Assembly: GCF_902459615.1 (NCBI RefSeq)
Contig: NZ_CABPSA010000001.1
Span: forward strand, 806,001-870,000
Reading direction: 5' to 3'
Length of the DNA stretch: 64,000 bases
Origin: Pandoraea commovens
GTDB lineage: Bacteria > Pseudomonadota > Gammaproteobacteria > Burkholderiales > Burkholderiaceae
Position 1 is the stretch's first letter; each line of letters opens with the position of its first letter. Made by a program: the position numbers and the translations under genes. Under the pieces are notes generated by a model. The model saw nothing but the letters and a program-made list of their open reading frames with translations. It searched no databases and was not told where the DNA came from. Positions 27,809 to 38,887 of the stretch are shown here, one piece after another.

Positions 27809-30040
27809 TCAGCCTCCGGCCTCCGCCGCCATCTCGTCGAAGAAACCGCGCACAATCGGCAGCTCCCGCGTGCGCTTGAACGGCGGCAGACTCTGCCAGA
27901 TCCGACGCCCATAAGGCTTATCCACCAGACGCGGGTCGCAAATCATCAGCACGCCGCGATCCGCCTCCGAGCGAATCAACCGTCCCGCGCCCTGCTTCAG
28001 CGTAATGACTGCCTGTGGCAACTGATGGACGGCGAACGGACTCAGCCCCTTCTTCGTCAGCGCGTCCAGACGCGCGGCAAGCACCGGGTCGTCCGGCGGC
28101 GCGAACGGCAACTTGTCGATGATGACGAGCGAGAGCGCTTCGCCGCGCACGTCCACACCTTCCCAGAAACTCTGACTACCGATGAGCACCGCGTTACCCA
28201 GCGCGCGGAAACGGTCGAGCAGTTCCGTACGGCTGGCTTCGCCTTGCACCAGCAACGGGTAAGGCCAACCGCGGCGCTCGAACTCCTCGCGCAGACGCTC
28301 CGCTGCGCGGTTCACCGCACGCAGCGTGGTACACAGCACGAACGCCCGACCGCCACTCACCTCAAGCACAGGCAACGCAGCGTCGAGCACGGCATCGGTA
28401 AAGTTCGGCGCGGAAGGTTGCGGCAAACCGCGCGGCACGTACAGCAGGCTCTGGTTCTGATAGTCGAAGGGGCTGGCCAGCGTGAGCGACTTGCCAGCAT
28501 CCAACCCAAGCTGCGCGGCGTAGTGCATGAAGTTGCCCCTCACCGACAGCGTGGCCGACGTGAAGATCCACGCGCGCGGCGCACCGGCGCGTTGCTTCGC
28601 GAAGATCGGCGCAATCGAGAGCGGCGTCTGATGCAACTGCACCGCCTGCGAAAACACTTCGATCCAGCGAACGGTTTCCGGCGGCGTGTAGGTCTTTTCA
28701 GACTTGTCCGATTTTCCGTCGCCGTCGTCCGCAGCCTTCGCTTCGGCAACAAGCCGCGCGGCTTCTGCCTCGCGTGCCTTGGCCGCCTTCTCGCGCTTGC
28801 CATCGGTCACACGCGGCGCATCCGGATCGAGCAATGGCAGCGGTTGTTCGCCCGGCGTGGGCGGCGTCGCGCCTGTCTGCCAGCGCTCCAGCTGCTCGTG
28901 CAATTCCAGCGCCCGGCGCAGGCACGCGCCCAACGCTTCCGCACGTTCGGACTGATGCTGAAGTGTCTCGATGAGGTCTTGCAGCGCGAGGTCCACACTT
29001 TCGAGCGCGCCGAACAGTTCGTGATCGTCCGGCAATTGCGTGACGGACATGCGCGCATTGTCCTGACCGAACGTCAGACGCACATCGCGCGCTGCGCGCT
29101 CAAGACCCGCGCCGAGCTTGACCCAATCGGCCGCGTCGCGCGCGTGAATCAGCCCCTCCGCGACGCAATCGCGCGCCAGTTCGAGCAACTGCGTGGTCGA
29201 GACCGTCTCGCCGAAAAAGAGCGTGGCTGTCTCGGGCAACTGATGGGCTTCGTCGAAGATGACGGTGTTCGCGCTGGGCAGCAGTTCGGCCATGCCCGTG
29301 TCGCGCAGCATGACGTCCGCAAAGAACAGGTGGTGATTGACGACGACGAGGTCGGCCTGCTGGGCTTCCTTGCGTGCCTGCATCACGAAGCAGTCTTTGT
29401 AACGCGGGCAATCCTGACCCAGGCAGTTATCGCGGGTGGAGGTCACCTGCGCCCAGATCGGCGCGTTCTCGGGGACGGACGCCAGTTCCGCCTTGTCCCC
29501 ACTGTGCGTGATCTGCGCGAACGTGGTGATTTCGCGCAGTTGCGCCGCCTCGTGACGCGAAGCGAAGCGACCTTCCTGCTGCGCGCGCTCCAGATAGTAG
29601 TGGCAGAGGTAGTTCGCACGCCCCTTGAGCATGGCCACGGTCACGGGCACAGCAAGCGCCTTACGCACGGTGGGAATGTCGCGCGCGAAGATCTGATCCT
29701 GCAAATGCTTGGTGCCGGTCGAGATGATCGTCTTGCCGCCCCACAGCATCGCGGGCACGAGATAAGCGTAGGTCTTGCCCGTGCCGGTGCCTGCTTCGGC
29801 GATCAGCGAGTCGTGTGTGTCCATGGCGGCTGCCACGGCGCGTGCCATCTCGGTCTGCGGCTCGCGCGAGCGGTAGCCATCGATGGCGCGGGCGAGCATG
29901 CCGCCGTCGCCGAAGATTTCCTCCAGCTCGCGTTCGCGCTTGGGCGCGAGCGGCTTGAGTCCGTGGAACGTCGGCGCGTCCGGACTATCGGGGCTTCGGG
30001 AGAGATCGGAGGAATCGCTGGATGCGGCGGAATCGGTCAA
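27809..30040 (-). CDS. DinG/YoaA-family ATP-dependent DNA helicase
   Basis: XPD-like superfamily 2 helicase of 743 aa. Walker A is AEAGTGTGKT, the DEAH box is in VIFDEAHQLP, and QSFWEGVDVRG is the conserved motif V/VI region. Four-cysteine iron-sulfur cluster ligands are suggested by LCHYYLERAQ and CLGQDCPRYKDCF. A charged insertion (about 415-465, Lys/Glu/Ala-rich) interrupts the arch region. Likely role: 5'-3' unwinding of damaged DNA or R-loops. YoaA and DinG cannot be separated safely here. Confidence 0.92.
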   Translation of the reverse strand: MTDSAASSDSSDLSRSPDSPDAPTFHGLKPLAPKRERELEEIFGDGGMLARAIDGYRSREPQTEMARAVAAAMDTHDSLIAEAGTGTGKTYAYLVPAMLWGGKTIISTGTKHLQDQIFARDIPTVRKALAVPVTVAMLKGRANYLCHYYLERAQQEGRFASRHEAAQLREITTFAQITHSGDKAELASVPENAPIWAQVTSTRDNCLGQDCPRYKDCFVMQARKEAQQADLVVVNHHLFFADVMLRDTGMAELLPSANTVIFDEAHQLPETATLFFGETVSTTQLLELARDCVAEGLIHARDAADWVKLGAGLERAARDVRLTFGQDNARMSVTQLPDDHELFGALESVDLALQDLIETLQHQSERAEALGACLRRALELHEQLERWQTGATPPTPGEQPLPLLDPDAPRVTDGKREKAAKAREAEAARLVAEAKAADDGDGKSDKSEKTYTPPETVRWIEVFSQAVQLHQTPLSIAPIFAKQRAGAPRAWIFTSATLSVRGNFMHYAAQLGLDAGKSLTLASPFDYQNQSLLYVPRGLPQPSAPNFTDAVLDAALPVLEVSGGRAFVLCTTLRAVNRAAERLREEFERRGWPYPLLVQGEASRTELLDRFRALGNAVLIGSQSFWEGVDVRGEALSLVIIDKLPFAPPDDPVLAARLDALTKKGLSPFAVHQLPQAVITLKQGAGRLIRSEADRGVLMICDPRLVDKPYGRRIWQSLPPFKRTRELPIVRGFFDEMAAEAGG

Positions 30041-30180
30041 AACGGCTCAGAAAACTCGAAGGCGCCGCGATTCCCCTCATGGAGATTCGCGGCGCCGCAA
30101 TGAAAAAATACCCGCGCGAACGATTCGGACAAATTCGGACGATACTTGCCGACGTCTCGCGGATCTGCGGATCGTCCCGC

Positions 30181-30384
30181 TCAGGCGGGTTGATCCGGTG
30201 TTTGTTGCACTTGCAGCAGGGTGATCGTGTCCTTGATTTTCAGACGGCGCTTCTTGAGCCGGGAGACCTGAAGTTCGTCGTACGTCGGCGCCGTCAGCAA
30301 TTTGTCGATCAGGTAGTCCAGATCGCGGTGCTCGATCTGCAACTCGATGATGCGGCGTCCAACGGAGTGAAGATCTTGCTGCAT
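30181..30384 (-). CDS. YdcH-family (DUF465) small protein
   Basis: 67 aa, largely one helical hairpin (RIIELQIEHRDLDYLIDKL, then LKKRRLKIKDTI), matching the DUF465/YdcH pattern of a short coiled coil with a conserved H-x-x-L-D core. Function unknown; family members are abundant small cytosolic proteins. ATG 30384 has AGGAG upstream. The frame continues upstream through a 9-bp tandem repeat but this is not expected to be translated. Confidence 0.85.
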   Translation of the reverse strand: MQQDLHSVGRRIIELQIEHRDLDYLIDKLLTAPTYDELQVSRLKKRRLKIKDTITLLQVQQTPDQPA

Positions 30385-30449
30385 CGTGGCGACTCTCCTG
30401 CAACTCTCTAGTGATTCCGGTTCCGGACTTAATCGACTTAAGCGCCTCG

Positions 30450-30476
30450 ACCGACTCAACCGACTCAACCGACTTA
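30450..30476. repeat. 9-bp tandem repeat upstream of the ydcH-like gene
   Basis: ACCGACTCA twice and ACCGACTTA once, with further degenerate flanking copies, in the 126-bp gap between two minus-strand genes. Confidence 0.8.
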
Positions 30477-30510
30477 ACCAACCCGACTCGCTCAATTCGA
30501 GCGACGTCGC

Positions 30511-31458
30511 TCACTGCCCCTGAATGGCCTTTTGCGCAGGCGAGCTGCCCGATTGCGATTCGTTGCGACGGGCATCCGACTTCTGCTGACGCTCGATGGC
30601 TTCCTGCTGCTTCTGGTTGTACTTCCGGACGTTCTCTTCGCGCTCGGCCGCCTTCTGCGCCGCCGACGCCTTCGCCTCGTCGAGCTTTTGCTGCTGAGCC
30701 GCCTGCTTGGCATTGTACGTCTCGGCATTCGCCGCGCGCTCAGGTGCCTGCCCCGTGCGCTCCGTCACCCGCTGCTGATACTCAGCCTGCTTGGCTTCGT
30801 AATCGGAGACGTTCTGTGCACGCTCGGCAGCGCGCTGCGGCGCTTCAGCGGCCGTTTGCGCCCGCTTCTCCGCCAGACGCTCGTCACGCTCCTGCGCGCG
30901 TGCGCGACGCTCCTGATCTTCCAGCACCAGACGCTGACTGCGAACGGCCTTGAGCGCTTCGCGCTGCTCGTCGCGGGCATTGTCGATGCAATAGTTCACA
31001 AAGAACTTCGACGCGCACTCGTACTTGGCTTCTTCGAAACGGTAATCGATCCATGCCCGCTGACGATCGAGCACCGCGCGACGACCACCGAAATCGTCGG
31101 CAGCCGGATGCATATCCAGTTGATCGTCATAGGGAACGGGTTTGTCGTCCTCGGCGGCAGCGGCGGCCGCGCTGGCTTTGCTAGCCGACGACGGGACACG
31201 GTCGGCGGTCGCATCGAACGGCTTGACGGGCACCCGGAGCTGTTCAGTCGTGCGCCCGGCGGCCTCGACTGCCGAGAGTCCCTGCTGTGCCGATGCGGCA
31301 AACGGCACGACGGCAGCGGCCGTCATAATGCCGAACAGCCCGACGGCGGAGATCGATGCACGTGCGGGACGGCGCGAAACCTGGCGCAGATTCAGTCGCG
31401 AAAACAATTTTTCGAAGGAAATCATGAGGTTGTGCGGAGTCATGCCAAATTTTAGCAT
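30511..31458 (-). CDS. Exported coiled-coil protein of unknown function
   Basis: Up to 315 aa (ATG 31458; ATGs at 31443 and 31425 are alternatives). A signal peptide is likely, with a hydrophobic core and ASA-QQ as the cleavage site near residue 58. From about 140 on it is a long Ala/Gln/Glu/Arg-rich coiled coil in which a motif R-x-x-N-x-x-x-Y-x-x-K-Q occurs three times (RAQNVSDYEAKQ, RAANAETYNAKQ, REENVRKYNQKQ). The C-terminus is Ser/Gly/Gln-rich. I do not recognise the family. It is divergent from tex. Confidence 0.7.
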   Translation of the reverse strand: MLKFGMTPHNLMISFEKLFSRLNLRQVSRRPARASISAVGLFGIMTAAAVVPFAASAQQGLSAVEAAGRTTEQLRVPVKPFDATADRVPSSASKASAAAAAAEDDKPVPYDDQLDMHPAADDFGGRRAVLDRQRAWIDYRFEEAKYECASKFFVNYCIDNARDEQREALKAVRSQRLVLEDQERRARAQERDERLAEKRAQTAAEAPQRAAERAQNVSDYEAKQAEYQQRVTERTGQAPERAANAETYNAKQAAQQQKLDEAKASAAQKAAEREENVRKYNQKQQEAIERQQKSDARRNESQSGSSPAQKAIQGQ

Positions 31459-31530
31459 TGCCTGCCCGGACGCGCCCGCGGTTTATGGCAAAATGCCCCG
31501 CTCCTGGCACTTGGGTAACTCGCAACACTC

Positions 31531-33885
31531 ATGACGCAAAACGTAGCCCTTCAGATCGTTCAACGCATTGCCGACGAACTTAACGTGCAGCCGCGTCAGG
31601 TCGCCGCCGCCGTGCAACTGCTGGACGAAGGCGCCACCGTGCCCTTCATCGCTCGCTATCGTAAGGAAGTGACCGATAACCTCGACGACACGCAACTGCG
31701 TAATCTGGAAGAGCGCCTGCTGTATCTGCGCGAACTGGAAGACCGCCGCGGCGCGATTCTCGCGAGCATCGAAGAGCAAGGCAAGCTGACCGACGAACTG
31801 CGCACCGCCATCGTGGCGGCGGAAACGAAGCAGACGCTCGAAGACCTTTACCTCCCTTACAAGCAAAAGCGCCGCACCCGCGCGCAGATTGCCCGCGAAG
31901 CTGGCCTCGAGCCCCTCGCGCAGGCCCTGCTCGCCGATCCGACGCTCGACCCGCAAGTCGAAGCCGCCAAGTTCGTCGACGCCGAGAAGGGCGTGGCCGA
32001 CGTGAAGGCTGCCCTCGATGGCGCGCGCGACATCCTGTCGGAACAGTTCGGCGAAACCGCCGAACTCCTCGGCAAGCTGCGCGACTACCTCTGGAATCAG
32101 GGCGTGGTGTCGTCAAAGGTCGTCGAAGGCAAGGAAAGCGAGGAAGGCGAGAAATTCCGCGATTACTACGACTACGCCGAACCGCTCGCTGCGGTGCCGT
32201 CGCACCGTGCGCTCGCCCTCTTCCGCGGTCGCAACCTCGGCATTCTGATGGTCAAGCTGGGCCTTGGCGAAGAACTCGACGCGCAGGTCCCGCATCCGTG
32301 CGAAGGCGTGATCGCCGGTCATTTCGGCATTCGCCAGCAGAACCGCGCAGCCGACAAGTGGCTGGGCGACGTCTGCCGCTGGAGCTGGCGCGTGAAGGTG
32401 CAGCCGCACCTCGAGTCGGAACTGCTCACGCAGATTCGTGAAAGCGCCGAGAGCGAAGCCATTCGTGTGTTCGCCCGCAACCTCAAGGCGCTGCTGCTCG
32501 CCGCGCCCGCCGGTCCGAAGGGCGTGATCGGTCTGGACCCGGGTCTGCGTACCGGCGTGAAGGTGGCCGTGGTCGATGCGACCGGCAAGCTGCTCGGCAC
32601 CGACACGATCTATCCGCACGAACCGCGCCGCGACTGGGACGGCTCGCTCGCCCGCCTGTCGAAGATTGCCGCCGCGACCGGCGCGCAACTCGTCAGCATC
32701 GGCAACGGCACCGCCTCGCGCGAGACGGACAAGCTCGCGCTCGAACTGATCAAGCGCCATCCCGAACTGAAGCTGCAAAAGATCGTGGTGTCGGAAGCCG
32801 GCGCTTCGGTGTACTCGGCCTCCGAATTCGCGGCGAAGGAATTCCCGGAACTGGACGTGTCGCTGCGCGGTGCCGTCTCGATTGCCCGCCGTCTGCAAGA
32901 TCCGCTGGCCGAACTCGTCAAGATCGAGCCGAAGGCCATCGGCGTGGGCCAGTATCAGCACGACGTGAACCAGCGCGAACTGGCACGTATGCTGGACGCC
33001 GTCGTCGAGGATTGCGTGAACGCCGTGGGCGTGGACGTCAACACGGCATCGGCCCCGCTGCTCGCGCGCGTGTCGGGACTGAACAGCACGCTCGCGAAGA
33101 ACATCGTGGACTTCCGCGACAGCAACGGCCCGTTCGCCAATCGTGAAGCGCTCAAAAAGGTGCCGCGTCTGGGCGACAAGACGTTCGAACAGGCCGCGGG
33201 CTTCCTGCGCGTGAACGGCGGCGACAATCCGCTGGATCGTTCGTCGGTTCACCCGGAAGCGTATCCGGTCGTCGAGCGCATTCTCGCCAAGATCAAGAAG
33301 ACCATTGGCGATGTGATGGGCAACGGTTCGGTCGTGCGCAGCGTGTCGCCGACGGAATTCGTCGATGAGCGTTTCGGCCTGCCGACGGTCAAGGACATCC
33401 TGACCGAACTCGAAAAGCCGGGTCGCGACCCGCGCCCCGAGTTCAAAACCGCGACGTTCCAGGACGGCGTCGAGAAGCTGACCGACCTGAAGCCGGGCAT
33501 GCAGCTCGAAGGCGTGGTCACGAACGTGGCCGCCTTCGGTGCGTTCATCGATATCGGCGTGCATCAGGACGGTCTGGTCCACGTCTCCGCCATGTCGACG
33601 AAGTTCATCAAGGACCCGCACGAAGTCGTGAAGGCTGGCGATATCGTGAAGGTCAAGGTGCTCGAAGTCGATCCGCGCCGTCAGCGTATTTCGCTCACCA
33701 TGCGTCTGAACGACGATCTGCCGGTGGCCGGTGCGAGCGATCGCCCGAGCAGCGGCGGTGGTAGCGCAGGTGGACGCGGCACCGGCGGTGGCGGTCACCG
33801 TGGCGGCAACAGCGGCGGTGGCCGTCAGCGCGAGCCGGAAACGGTCAACGCCATGGCAGCCGCTTTCGCCAAGCTCAAGCGCTGA
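31531..33885 (+). CDS. tex: Tex-family transcription accessory RNA-binding protein
   Basis: 784-aa cytosolic nucleic-acid-binding protein. Order of domains: N-terminal helical region, YqgF-like RNase-H fold ([17 protein letters not shown]), helix-hairpin-helix pair ([27 protein letters not shown]) and a C-terminal S1 domain ([20 protein letters not shown]). The tail is Gly/Arg-rich (about 735-770), an addition seen in some beta-proteobacteria. Tex helps stalled transcription and RNA turnover; in pathogens it affects toxin expression. A strong terminator separates it from kup. Confidence 0.96.
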   Translation: MTQNVALQIVQRIADELNVQPRQVAAAVQLLDEGATVPFIARYRKEVTDNLDDTQLRNLEERLLYLRELEDRRGAILASIEEQGKLTDELRTAIVAAETKQTLEDLYLPYKQKRRTRAQIAREAGLEPLAQALLADPTLDPQVEAAKFVDAEKGVADVKAALDGARDILSEQFGETAELLGKLRDYLWNQGVVSSKVVEGKESEEGEKFRDYYDYAEPLAAVPSHRALALFRGRNLGILMVKLGLGEELDAQVPHPCEGVIAGHFGIRQQNRAADKWLGDVCRWSWRVKVQPHLESELLTQIRESAESEAIRVFARNLKALLLAAPAGPKGVIGLDPGLRTGVKVAVVDATGKLLGTDTIYPHEPRRDWDGSLARLSKIAAATGAQLVSIGNGTASRETDKLALELIKRHPELKLQKIVVSEAGASVYSASEFAAKEFPELDVSLRGAVSIARRLQDPLAELVKIEPKAIGVGQYQHDVNQRELARMLDAVVEDCVNAVGVDVNTASAPLLARVSGLNSTLAKNIVDFRDSNGPFANREALKKVPRLGDKTFEQAAGFLRVNGGDNPLDRSSVHPEAYPVVERILAKIKKTIGDVMGNGSVVRSVSPTEFVDERFGLPTVKDILTELEKPGRDPRPEFKTATFQDGVEKLTDLKPGMQLEGVVTNVAAFGAFIDIGVHQDGLVHVSAMSTKFIKDPHEVVKAGDIVKVKVLEVDPRRQRISLTMRLNDDLPVAGASDRPSSGGGSAGGRGTGGGGHRGGNSGGGRQREPETVNAMAAAFAKLKR

Positions 33886-33907
33886 TCGCAACGACAGCGT
33901 CATAAAG

Positions 33908-33939
33908 AAAAAGCCCGCTCAAATCGAGCGGGCTTTTTT
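33908..33939. terminator. Bidirectional terminator between tex and kup
   Basis: GCCCGCTC (33913-33920), loop AAATC, GAGCGGGC (33926-33933), with A5 before and T6 after. Confidence 0.92.
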
Positions 33940-33962
33940 ACGTCTGATCTTTCGACTAACCG

Positions 33963-35855
33963 TCAAATTTCGATCTTCGTCCCCAGTTCAACCACGCGGT
34001 TGGCGGGAATACTGAAGAAGTCCGTCGGCTTGGCGGCGTTCTGGTGCATCCAGGCAAACAGACGTTCGCGCCAGATCGACATCCCCGGCAGCTTGGTCGG
34101 AACGACCGTCTCGCGCGCCAGGAAGAACGACGTGTCCATCAACTCGAAGTGCATGTCCGTCTTCTCCTCGAGCAGATGCAGCACTTCCTTGACGTCCGGC
34201 GTCTCATTGAAGCCGAACGTCGCGACCACGCTATACAAACCGCCGGTATGGTCTTTGACCTCGATGCGACTGCTGTCTTCCGCGTAAGGCACGTCGAGCG
34301 TGCGGAACGTCAGGAAGATCGTACGTTCATGCAGGATGCGGTTGTGCTTCAGGTTGTGCAGCAGGCTCACCGGGACCAGCGTGTTGCCACCCGTCAGATA
34401 AATGGCGGTGCCAGCCACGCGATGCGGCGGGTGTGCCAGCAGACCTTGCAGAAACGGACCTAGCGGAATCCCGTCGGCGGCCGTGCGCTCGCGCAGCAAC
34501 TGACGGCCTTTGTGCCACGTCATCAGCATGAAGAACAGGAATGCGCCAAGCGCCAGCGGCAACCAACCGCCCTCTTCGACCTTGATCAGGTTCGCGCCGA
34601 AGAACGCGAAGTCGACGACAAGGAAGCCTGTGATGATGAGCGCCACGAGGAACTTGTTCCAGTTCCAGACCTTGACCATGACCACGCACGCGAGAATCGT
34701 CGTAATGACCATCGTCGTCGTCACGGCAATCCCGTACGCAGCCGCCAGATTGCTCGACGACTTGAATGCCAGCACGATCCAGATGATGACCAGCAGCAGC
34801 GACCAGTTGATGACCGGCATGTAGATCTGACCGATCTCGCGATCCGACGTATGCAGAATCTTCATGCGCGGCACATAGCCGAGCTGAATCGCCTGACTGG
34901 TGAGCGAGAACGCCCCCGAGATCACAGCCTGCGACGCGATGACGGTTGCCGCCGTCGCCACGATCACCAGCGGCAGCAGCGCCCAGTCCGGCGCAAGCAG
35001 GAAGAACGGGTTCTCGATGGCCTTCGGGTTCGACAGCAGCAACGCGCCCTGACCGAAGTAGTTCAGCGCCAGTGCCGGGAAGACGAGGAACGACCACGCG
35101 AAACGAATCGGACGGATGCCGAAGTGGCCCATGTCCGCATACAGGGCCTCTGCACCGGTCAGCACCAGGAACACCGAGCCGAGCACGATGTACGCTTGCA
35201 GCGCGTGCGTGCGGATGAAATGGATGCCGTAGTAGGGATTGATCGCTTTGACGATCTCCGGCGCGAGCACCATGTTGTACACGCCGAGCACGCCGAGAAT
35301 CACGAACCAGACCACCATGACGGGGCCGAACAGACGGCCGACCTTCGCAGTCCCCGATTTCTGCATCGAGAACAGAATGATCAGGATGACGATGGTAATC
35401 GGCAGCACGAAGCGCGAGAGCGAGGGCGCTGCGATCTCCAACCCTTCCACCGCCGACATCACGGAGATGGCTGGTGTGATGACGGCATCCCCATAGAACA
35501 TGCAGGCACCGAACATCCCCAGCATCATGAGCACCGTCGCCCATTTGCTCCCCGCCCGCACGCTGCGCAGGCTGAGCGCCATGAGCGCCAGCACGCCACC
35601 TTCACCGCGGTTATCGGCGCGCATCACGAACAACACGTACTTCAGGGAAACAACGATCACCAGCGCCCAGAACAACAGCGAGATGATGCCGAACACGGCT
35701 TGCTGATTAAACGGAATGCCGTGCTGCGGATCGAAACATTCCTTGAGCGCATAGAGCGGGCTGGTGCCGATATCGCCGAAGACCACGCCGATGGCCGCCA
35801 CCATGAGCGCGGGCATGGCCTGAGGGCGCTGCCCGTGTCGAATGTTTTGCGTCAT
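33963..35855 (-). CDS. kup: Low-affinity potassium transporter Kup
   Basis: K+:H+ symporter of the KUP/HAK/KT family, 630 aa. It starts with the family hallmark [17 protein letters not shown], has about 12 membrane helices to residue 440, and a C-terminal cytosolic domain with [16 protein letters not shown] near the end. A -10-like TAGAAT lies on the minus strand at 35900-35905. Monocistronic. Confidence 0.96.
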   Translation of the reverse strand: MTQNIRHGQRPQAMPALMVAAIGVVFGDIGTSPLYALKECFDPQHGIPFNQQAVFGIISLLFWALVIVVSLKYVLFVMRADNRGEGGVLALMALSLRSVRAGSKWATVLMMLGMFGACMFYGDAVITPAISVMSAVEGLEIAAPSLSRFVLPITIVILIILFSMQKSGTAKVGRLFGPVMVVWFVILGVLGVYNMVLAPEIVKAINPYYGIHFIRTHALQAYIVLGSVFLVLTGAEALYADMGHFGIRPIRFAWSFLVFPALALNYFGQGALLLSNPKAIENPFFLLAPDWALLPLVIVATAATVIASQAVISGAFSLTSQAIQLGYVPRMKILHTSDREIGQIYMPVINWSLLLVIIWIVLAFKSSSNLAAAYGIAVTTTMVITTILACVVMVKVWNWNKFLVALIITGFLVVDFAFFGANLIKVEEGGWLPLALGAFLFFMLMTWHKGRQLLRERTAADGIPLGPFLQGLLAHPPHRVAGTAIYLTGGNTLVPVSLLHNLKHNRILHERTIFLTFRTLDVPYAEDSSRIEVKDHTGGLYSVVATFGFNETPDVKEVLHLLEEKTDMHFELMDTSFFLARETVVPTKLPGMSIWRERLFAWMHQNAAKPTDFFSIPANRVVELGTKIEI

Positions 35856-36313
35856 AAGGTTTGGGTAATCGCTTTATTGCGCTGCACAAAATGGGCGCTA
35901 TTCTAACTGGGCGCCGGTTCCCTCGCCAGTCCGGGCAGATGCTGAGCGCCGGACCTGTTACATGACATGCCTCGCTAGGATATGACGAGCCGCGCGCCGT
36001 GACCAGTCCCGTGCGGCAAGGGTTTTGCCCGACATGGGCGCACACAGGATCGCCGGTGCGGCACCGCTTTTCGAGTTGCAAATGCGCGACATATGCCAGA
36101 CATGCGCGATTCGTGTGTCGACAGTCCCGGCAATTGCGTGTAGCGACAGCCGCCTGCGCGTCCGTTTTGTTGACCACTCTGCCGTTCACCTCGCCCGCCG
36201 AGAGCGTGACACCCGGTGTTTGACGCGCCCATGAAAAAAGCCGCCCGAAGGCGGCTTTCTCACATCCTGAGACGCCGGAGGCATCCTCCAGCGAATCGCA
36301 GGTGCGGCATCGA
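35856..36313. other. Intergenic region, 458 bp
   Basis: Holds the likely kup promoter on its left and the terminator at 36234-36258 on its right. Short open frames on both strands show no conserved pattern or ribosome binding site, and I see no RNA gene. Confidence 0.6.
36234..36258 (-). terminator. Terminator of the DUF2968 gene
   Basis: Minus strand: GCCGCC, UUCG tetraloop, GGCGGC, then T6. The C(UUCG)G closing pair makes an extra-stable hairpin. Confidence 0.9.
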
Positions 36314-37039
36314 TCAGCGACGACGCGTGGTCTTCTTGGTCGAGCCCTTGACCGAGCGCACGAGGTCCGAGTCGACCGTGTTCTGCTGCGCTTCCAGCGA
36401 GCGGATCTGACCCTGAACGTCCGTCAGGCGAATGCGCGCAGCGCTACGTTCGGTTTCCAGCGCAGCGGCCTGCTCACGCACAGCCTGCTGATTCTGCGCC
36501 AGTGCCTGTTCTTGCTGACGCTGGATGCTGAGGTCGTTCTGCACGGCGTTCAGGCGGGTTTCGCTCTCGGCCAGCTGACGCTCGATCATCGCCTTCTGCG
36601 CTTCGAGCTTGATGCGGTTGATTTCGACGTCGGCAAGCACCTGCGTCTGATGAACGAAGTCGGCGTACAGCGATTCAGCCTTCTTCTCGTTGCTCACCTT
36701 GACCACGCGCCAGAACTGGCCTTCGTGGAACAGGGCGACGTAGTAGCCCAGCGTCTGCGGATAGAACAACAGGCTCGCGCCGTAGCGGCCGTTATAGGTC
36801 GTGCGCAGTTCGGTCACTTCCTTGTTCTGGATGCGATCGCGCAGTTCCTGAATCGTGCCCGAGGCTGCGGCGGGTGCCGTGGCCGATTGCGCAGGCACTG
36901 CCGGAGCTGCCAGTTGTGCAGGCGTTGCACCCGTTACGTCGCGCACCGCATCGGCAGCCATCGCTGAAGTTCCCCAGGCTGCCAGGCATGCCACCCCCAC
37001 GCCCAACCACAACCGCCCCCGGCAATCACTGATTTTCAT
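36314..37039 (-). CDS. DUF2968 family exported coiled-coil protein
   Basis: 241 aa. A signal peptide ends at about AMA-AD (residue 29). After an Ala/Pro linker comes a compact domain with TYNGRYGASLLFYPQTLGYYVALF, the DUF2968 signature as I recall it, then a coiled coil (about 135-225) and a very basic tail (KGSTKKTTRRR). Likely periplasmic; function unknown. Monocistronic with its own terminator. Confidence 0.82.
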   Translation of the reverse strand: MKISDCRGRLWLGVGVACLAAWGTSAMAADAVRDVTGATPAQLAAPAVPAQSATAPAAASGTIQELRDRIQNKEVTELRTTYNGRYGASLLFYPQTLGYYVALFHEGQFWRVVKVSNEKKAESLYADFVHQTQVLADVEINRIKLEAQKAMIERQLAESETRLNAVQNDLSIQRQQEQALAQNQQAVREQAAALETERSAARIRLTDVQGQIRSLEAQQNTVDSDLVRSVKGSTKKTTRRR

Positions 37040-37376
37040 CTGATCTGTTTTCCTGTTATCGACCGGACCGTTTTACGGCCCTTATTCGTCGCATTCAATC
37101 GCCACCCCGGACTCCGTCCCGAGGATCTGGGACCTGCGTATTTGTGGAATGATAACCGCATGCCCGCAATAGCCGACAATTCTATCCATTGAGGCGCGCT
37201 CTTCCAAGCGGGGAATGCGTTATTGTGCCCCCGCGATTTCATCTGTTGATACTGCGCAACTGAAGGGGTGCGAGACTTCCGGTCAGGAGAAGCCGAATGT
37301 CAGAAAAATCCCGTCATTCAAGGTGCGATTGAGGCATTCCCCACGCAACACGCGGGGCCATGCTTATCTTTCTCAT
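37040..37376. other. Intergenic region, 337 bp
   Basis: Carries the upstream region of the DUF2968 gene and the 3' flank of the sigma-54 activator. An imperfect GC-rich hairpin around 37331-37361 (CCCCACG / CGCGGGG with one mismatch) may end the tad transcript, though no T-run follows. No gene seen. Confidence 0.5.
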
Positions 37377-38783
37377 TTATCCCTCGTATTCGCTCGCCAG
37401 CTCAGAGTCGTTGCCGACGATCTGATACTTGCGCATCTTCTCCCACAGCACCTTGCGGCTGATGCCCAGCGCGTTCGCCGTGTCCTGACGTCGCCATCCG
37501 TTGGCGTCGAGGGCAGCCACGATGCGCGCACGCTCGGTGGCGTCCCAGCGAGCGCGGTCGGCCAGTGCCCCGCTGCGTGCCGGATCGTCGGCGCGCGGCA
37601 CTGCCCCGGTCGCCCCCATCAACAGTGCATCGAAGATCGGACGGATCCGCCGCTCGTCCCAGCCCCCGAGTTGCCGGTAGATGATGCCGACACGCTCGGC
37701 GATATTGCGCATTTCGCGGACGTTGCCAGGAAACACGCCGCCTTCGACCAGTTCACGCAGCCACGGCGGCACCTGCGCGCCGACTTCGCTGTCGCCGACC
37801 ACCTTGCCGAGATACGCCGTGAAGACCGCCAGCTTGTCGACCGGTCCGCGCTCTTCGAGACTGGGGATGTGCAACTCGATCACGGCGAGACGATAGAACA
37901 GGTCGGCGCGGAACAACTCGTCGCGCACCATCGACTTCAGGTTCTTGTTCGTCGCCGCCACCAGCCGGAAGTCGAGCTTCACCGGCTGCGCCGAGCCCAG
38001 ACGCGTCACCGCACTATCCTCCAGCACCCGCAGCAGCTTGACCTGCTGATACAGCGGCAGATCGCCGATTTCGTCGAGGAACAGCGTGCCGTCGTTGGCT
38101 TGCTCGAAGTACCCCTTGTGCGAGTACAACGCCCCGGTGAACGCCCCTTTGGCGTGCCCGAAGAAGTGCGACTCGAACAGGCCATCCGGAATCGCACCGC
38201 AGTTCACGGCAACGAACGGCCCCTGCCCGTAGTGGGTCTGTTTGTCGTGCAGCAGACGTGCAATCCGCTCCTTGCCCACGCCAGTCTCGCCATGAATCAG
38301 CACGTTCGAATCGCAGTCGGCGAAGGCGTCCACTTCGGCGAGCAGGCCGAGCATCGCACTCGATTGGGCGACGAGCGGGTCGGACGGCACCGGCGCGCGG
38401 TCAGCCTCCGCAATCGCACCGGAGAGCTTGAAGATGAGCGTGCGCAGTTCCGCGCCGGAGAAGTCGAGCGTGAGGATGTTGCTGTACTCGGGCGGAAAGA
38501 CGCTCCGGTCATTCTCGCGCGGCGTGGTGGCCACCCAGATCACCGGCATGCCGTGACCGAGTTGCCATTCGTTCGCGTTGGTCGACGCGCCTTCGATCAC
38601 CGACACGCTGACCACGGCGATGGACGGCCGCGCACGCGTGCGCTCGCGCGACAGGTCGGCACCGTCTGCACGAATCACTTCCATGTCGAAGCTTGCGAGG
38701 CAATGCGACACGCGGTCGGCAATGTCCGACTTGCCTTCCCACACGTAGACATCGAGGTCTTCACGTACTGGCTTGCTTTTCAT
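37377..38783 (-). CDS. Sigma-54-dependent transcriptional activator, VpsR/FleQ-like
   Basis: 468-aa bacterial enhancer-binding protein. N-terminal receiver-like domain (about 1-130) without a clear phosphorylation Asp pocket; AAA+ domain with Walker A GETGVGKE (165-172), the sigma-54 contact loop GAFTGA (213-218) and Walker [12 protein letters not shown]-terminal Fis-type helix-turn-helix ([20 protein letters not shown]). It is the last gene of the tad pilus cluster. Two consensus sigma-54 promoters lie at the other end of that cluster, pointing into the lipoprotein operon, and are its probable targets. ATG 38783 is preferred; a frame extension upstream overlaps tadG. Confidence 0.9.
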   Translation of the reverse strand: MKSKPVREDLDVYVWEGKSDIADRVSHCLASFDMEVIRADGADLSRERTRARPSIAVVSVSVIEGASTNANEWQLGHGMPVIWVATTPRENDRSVFPPEYSNILTLDFSGAELRTLIFKLSGAIAEADRAPVPSDPLVAQSSAMLGLLAEVDAFADCDSNVLIHGETGVGKERIARLLHDKQTHYGQGPFVAVNCGAIPDGLFESHFFGHAKGAFTGALYSHKGYFEQANDGTLFLDEIGDLPLYQQVKLLRVLEDSAVTRLGSAQPVKLDFRLVAATNKNLKSMVRDELFRADLFYRLAVIELHIPSLEERGPVDKLAVFTAYLGKVVGDSEVGAQVPPWLRELVEGGVFPGNVREMRNIAERVGIIYRQLGGWDERRIRPIFDALLMGATGAVPRADDPARSGALADRARWDATERARIVAALDANGWRRQDTANALGISRKVLWEKMRKYQIVGNDSELASEYEG

Positions 38784-38887
38784 GCTGGTCCGCTCGTTGG
38801 CGAACGCCCCCGGGCGTTCGTCATGGTGAATTTCGGTGCGCCGTCCCGGCTCCGGTTCGGGCGTCGCGATGTGTTCCGATAGGTTCG

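Noticed and set aside
28025-30103. 692-codon plus-strand frame opposite the DinG-type helicase
   Set aside because: Low-complexity Arg/Gln/Val protein without motifs, whereas the helicase motifs are complete.
32113-33903. 596-codon minus-strand frame opposite tex
   Set aside because: Antisense artefact of high GC; His/Arg-rich with no domain.
34512-35906. 464-codon plus-strand frame opposite kup
   Set aside because: Extremely His/Arg/Asp/Gln-rich, typical of the complement of a membrane-protein gene.
35856-36313. Small genes in the gap between kup and the DUF2968 gene
   Set aside because: Overlapping 70-85-codon frames on both strands, none with a ribosome binding site or motif.
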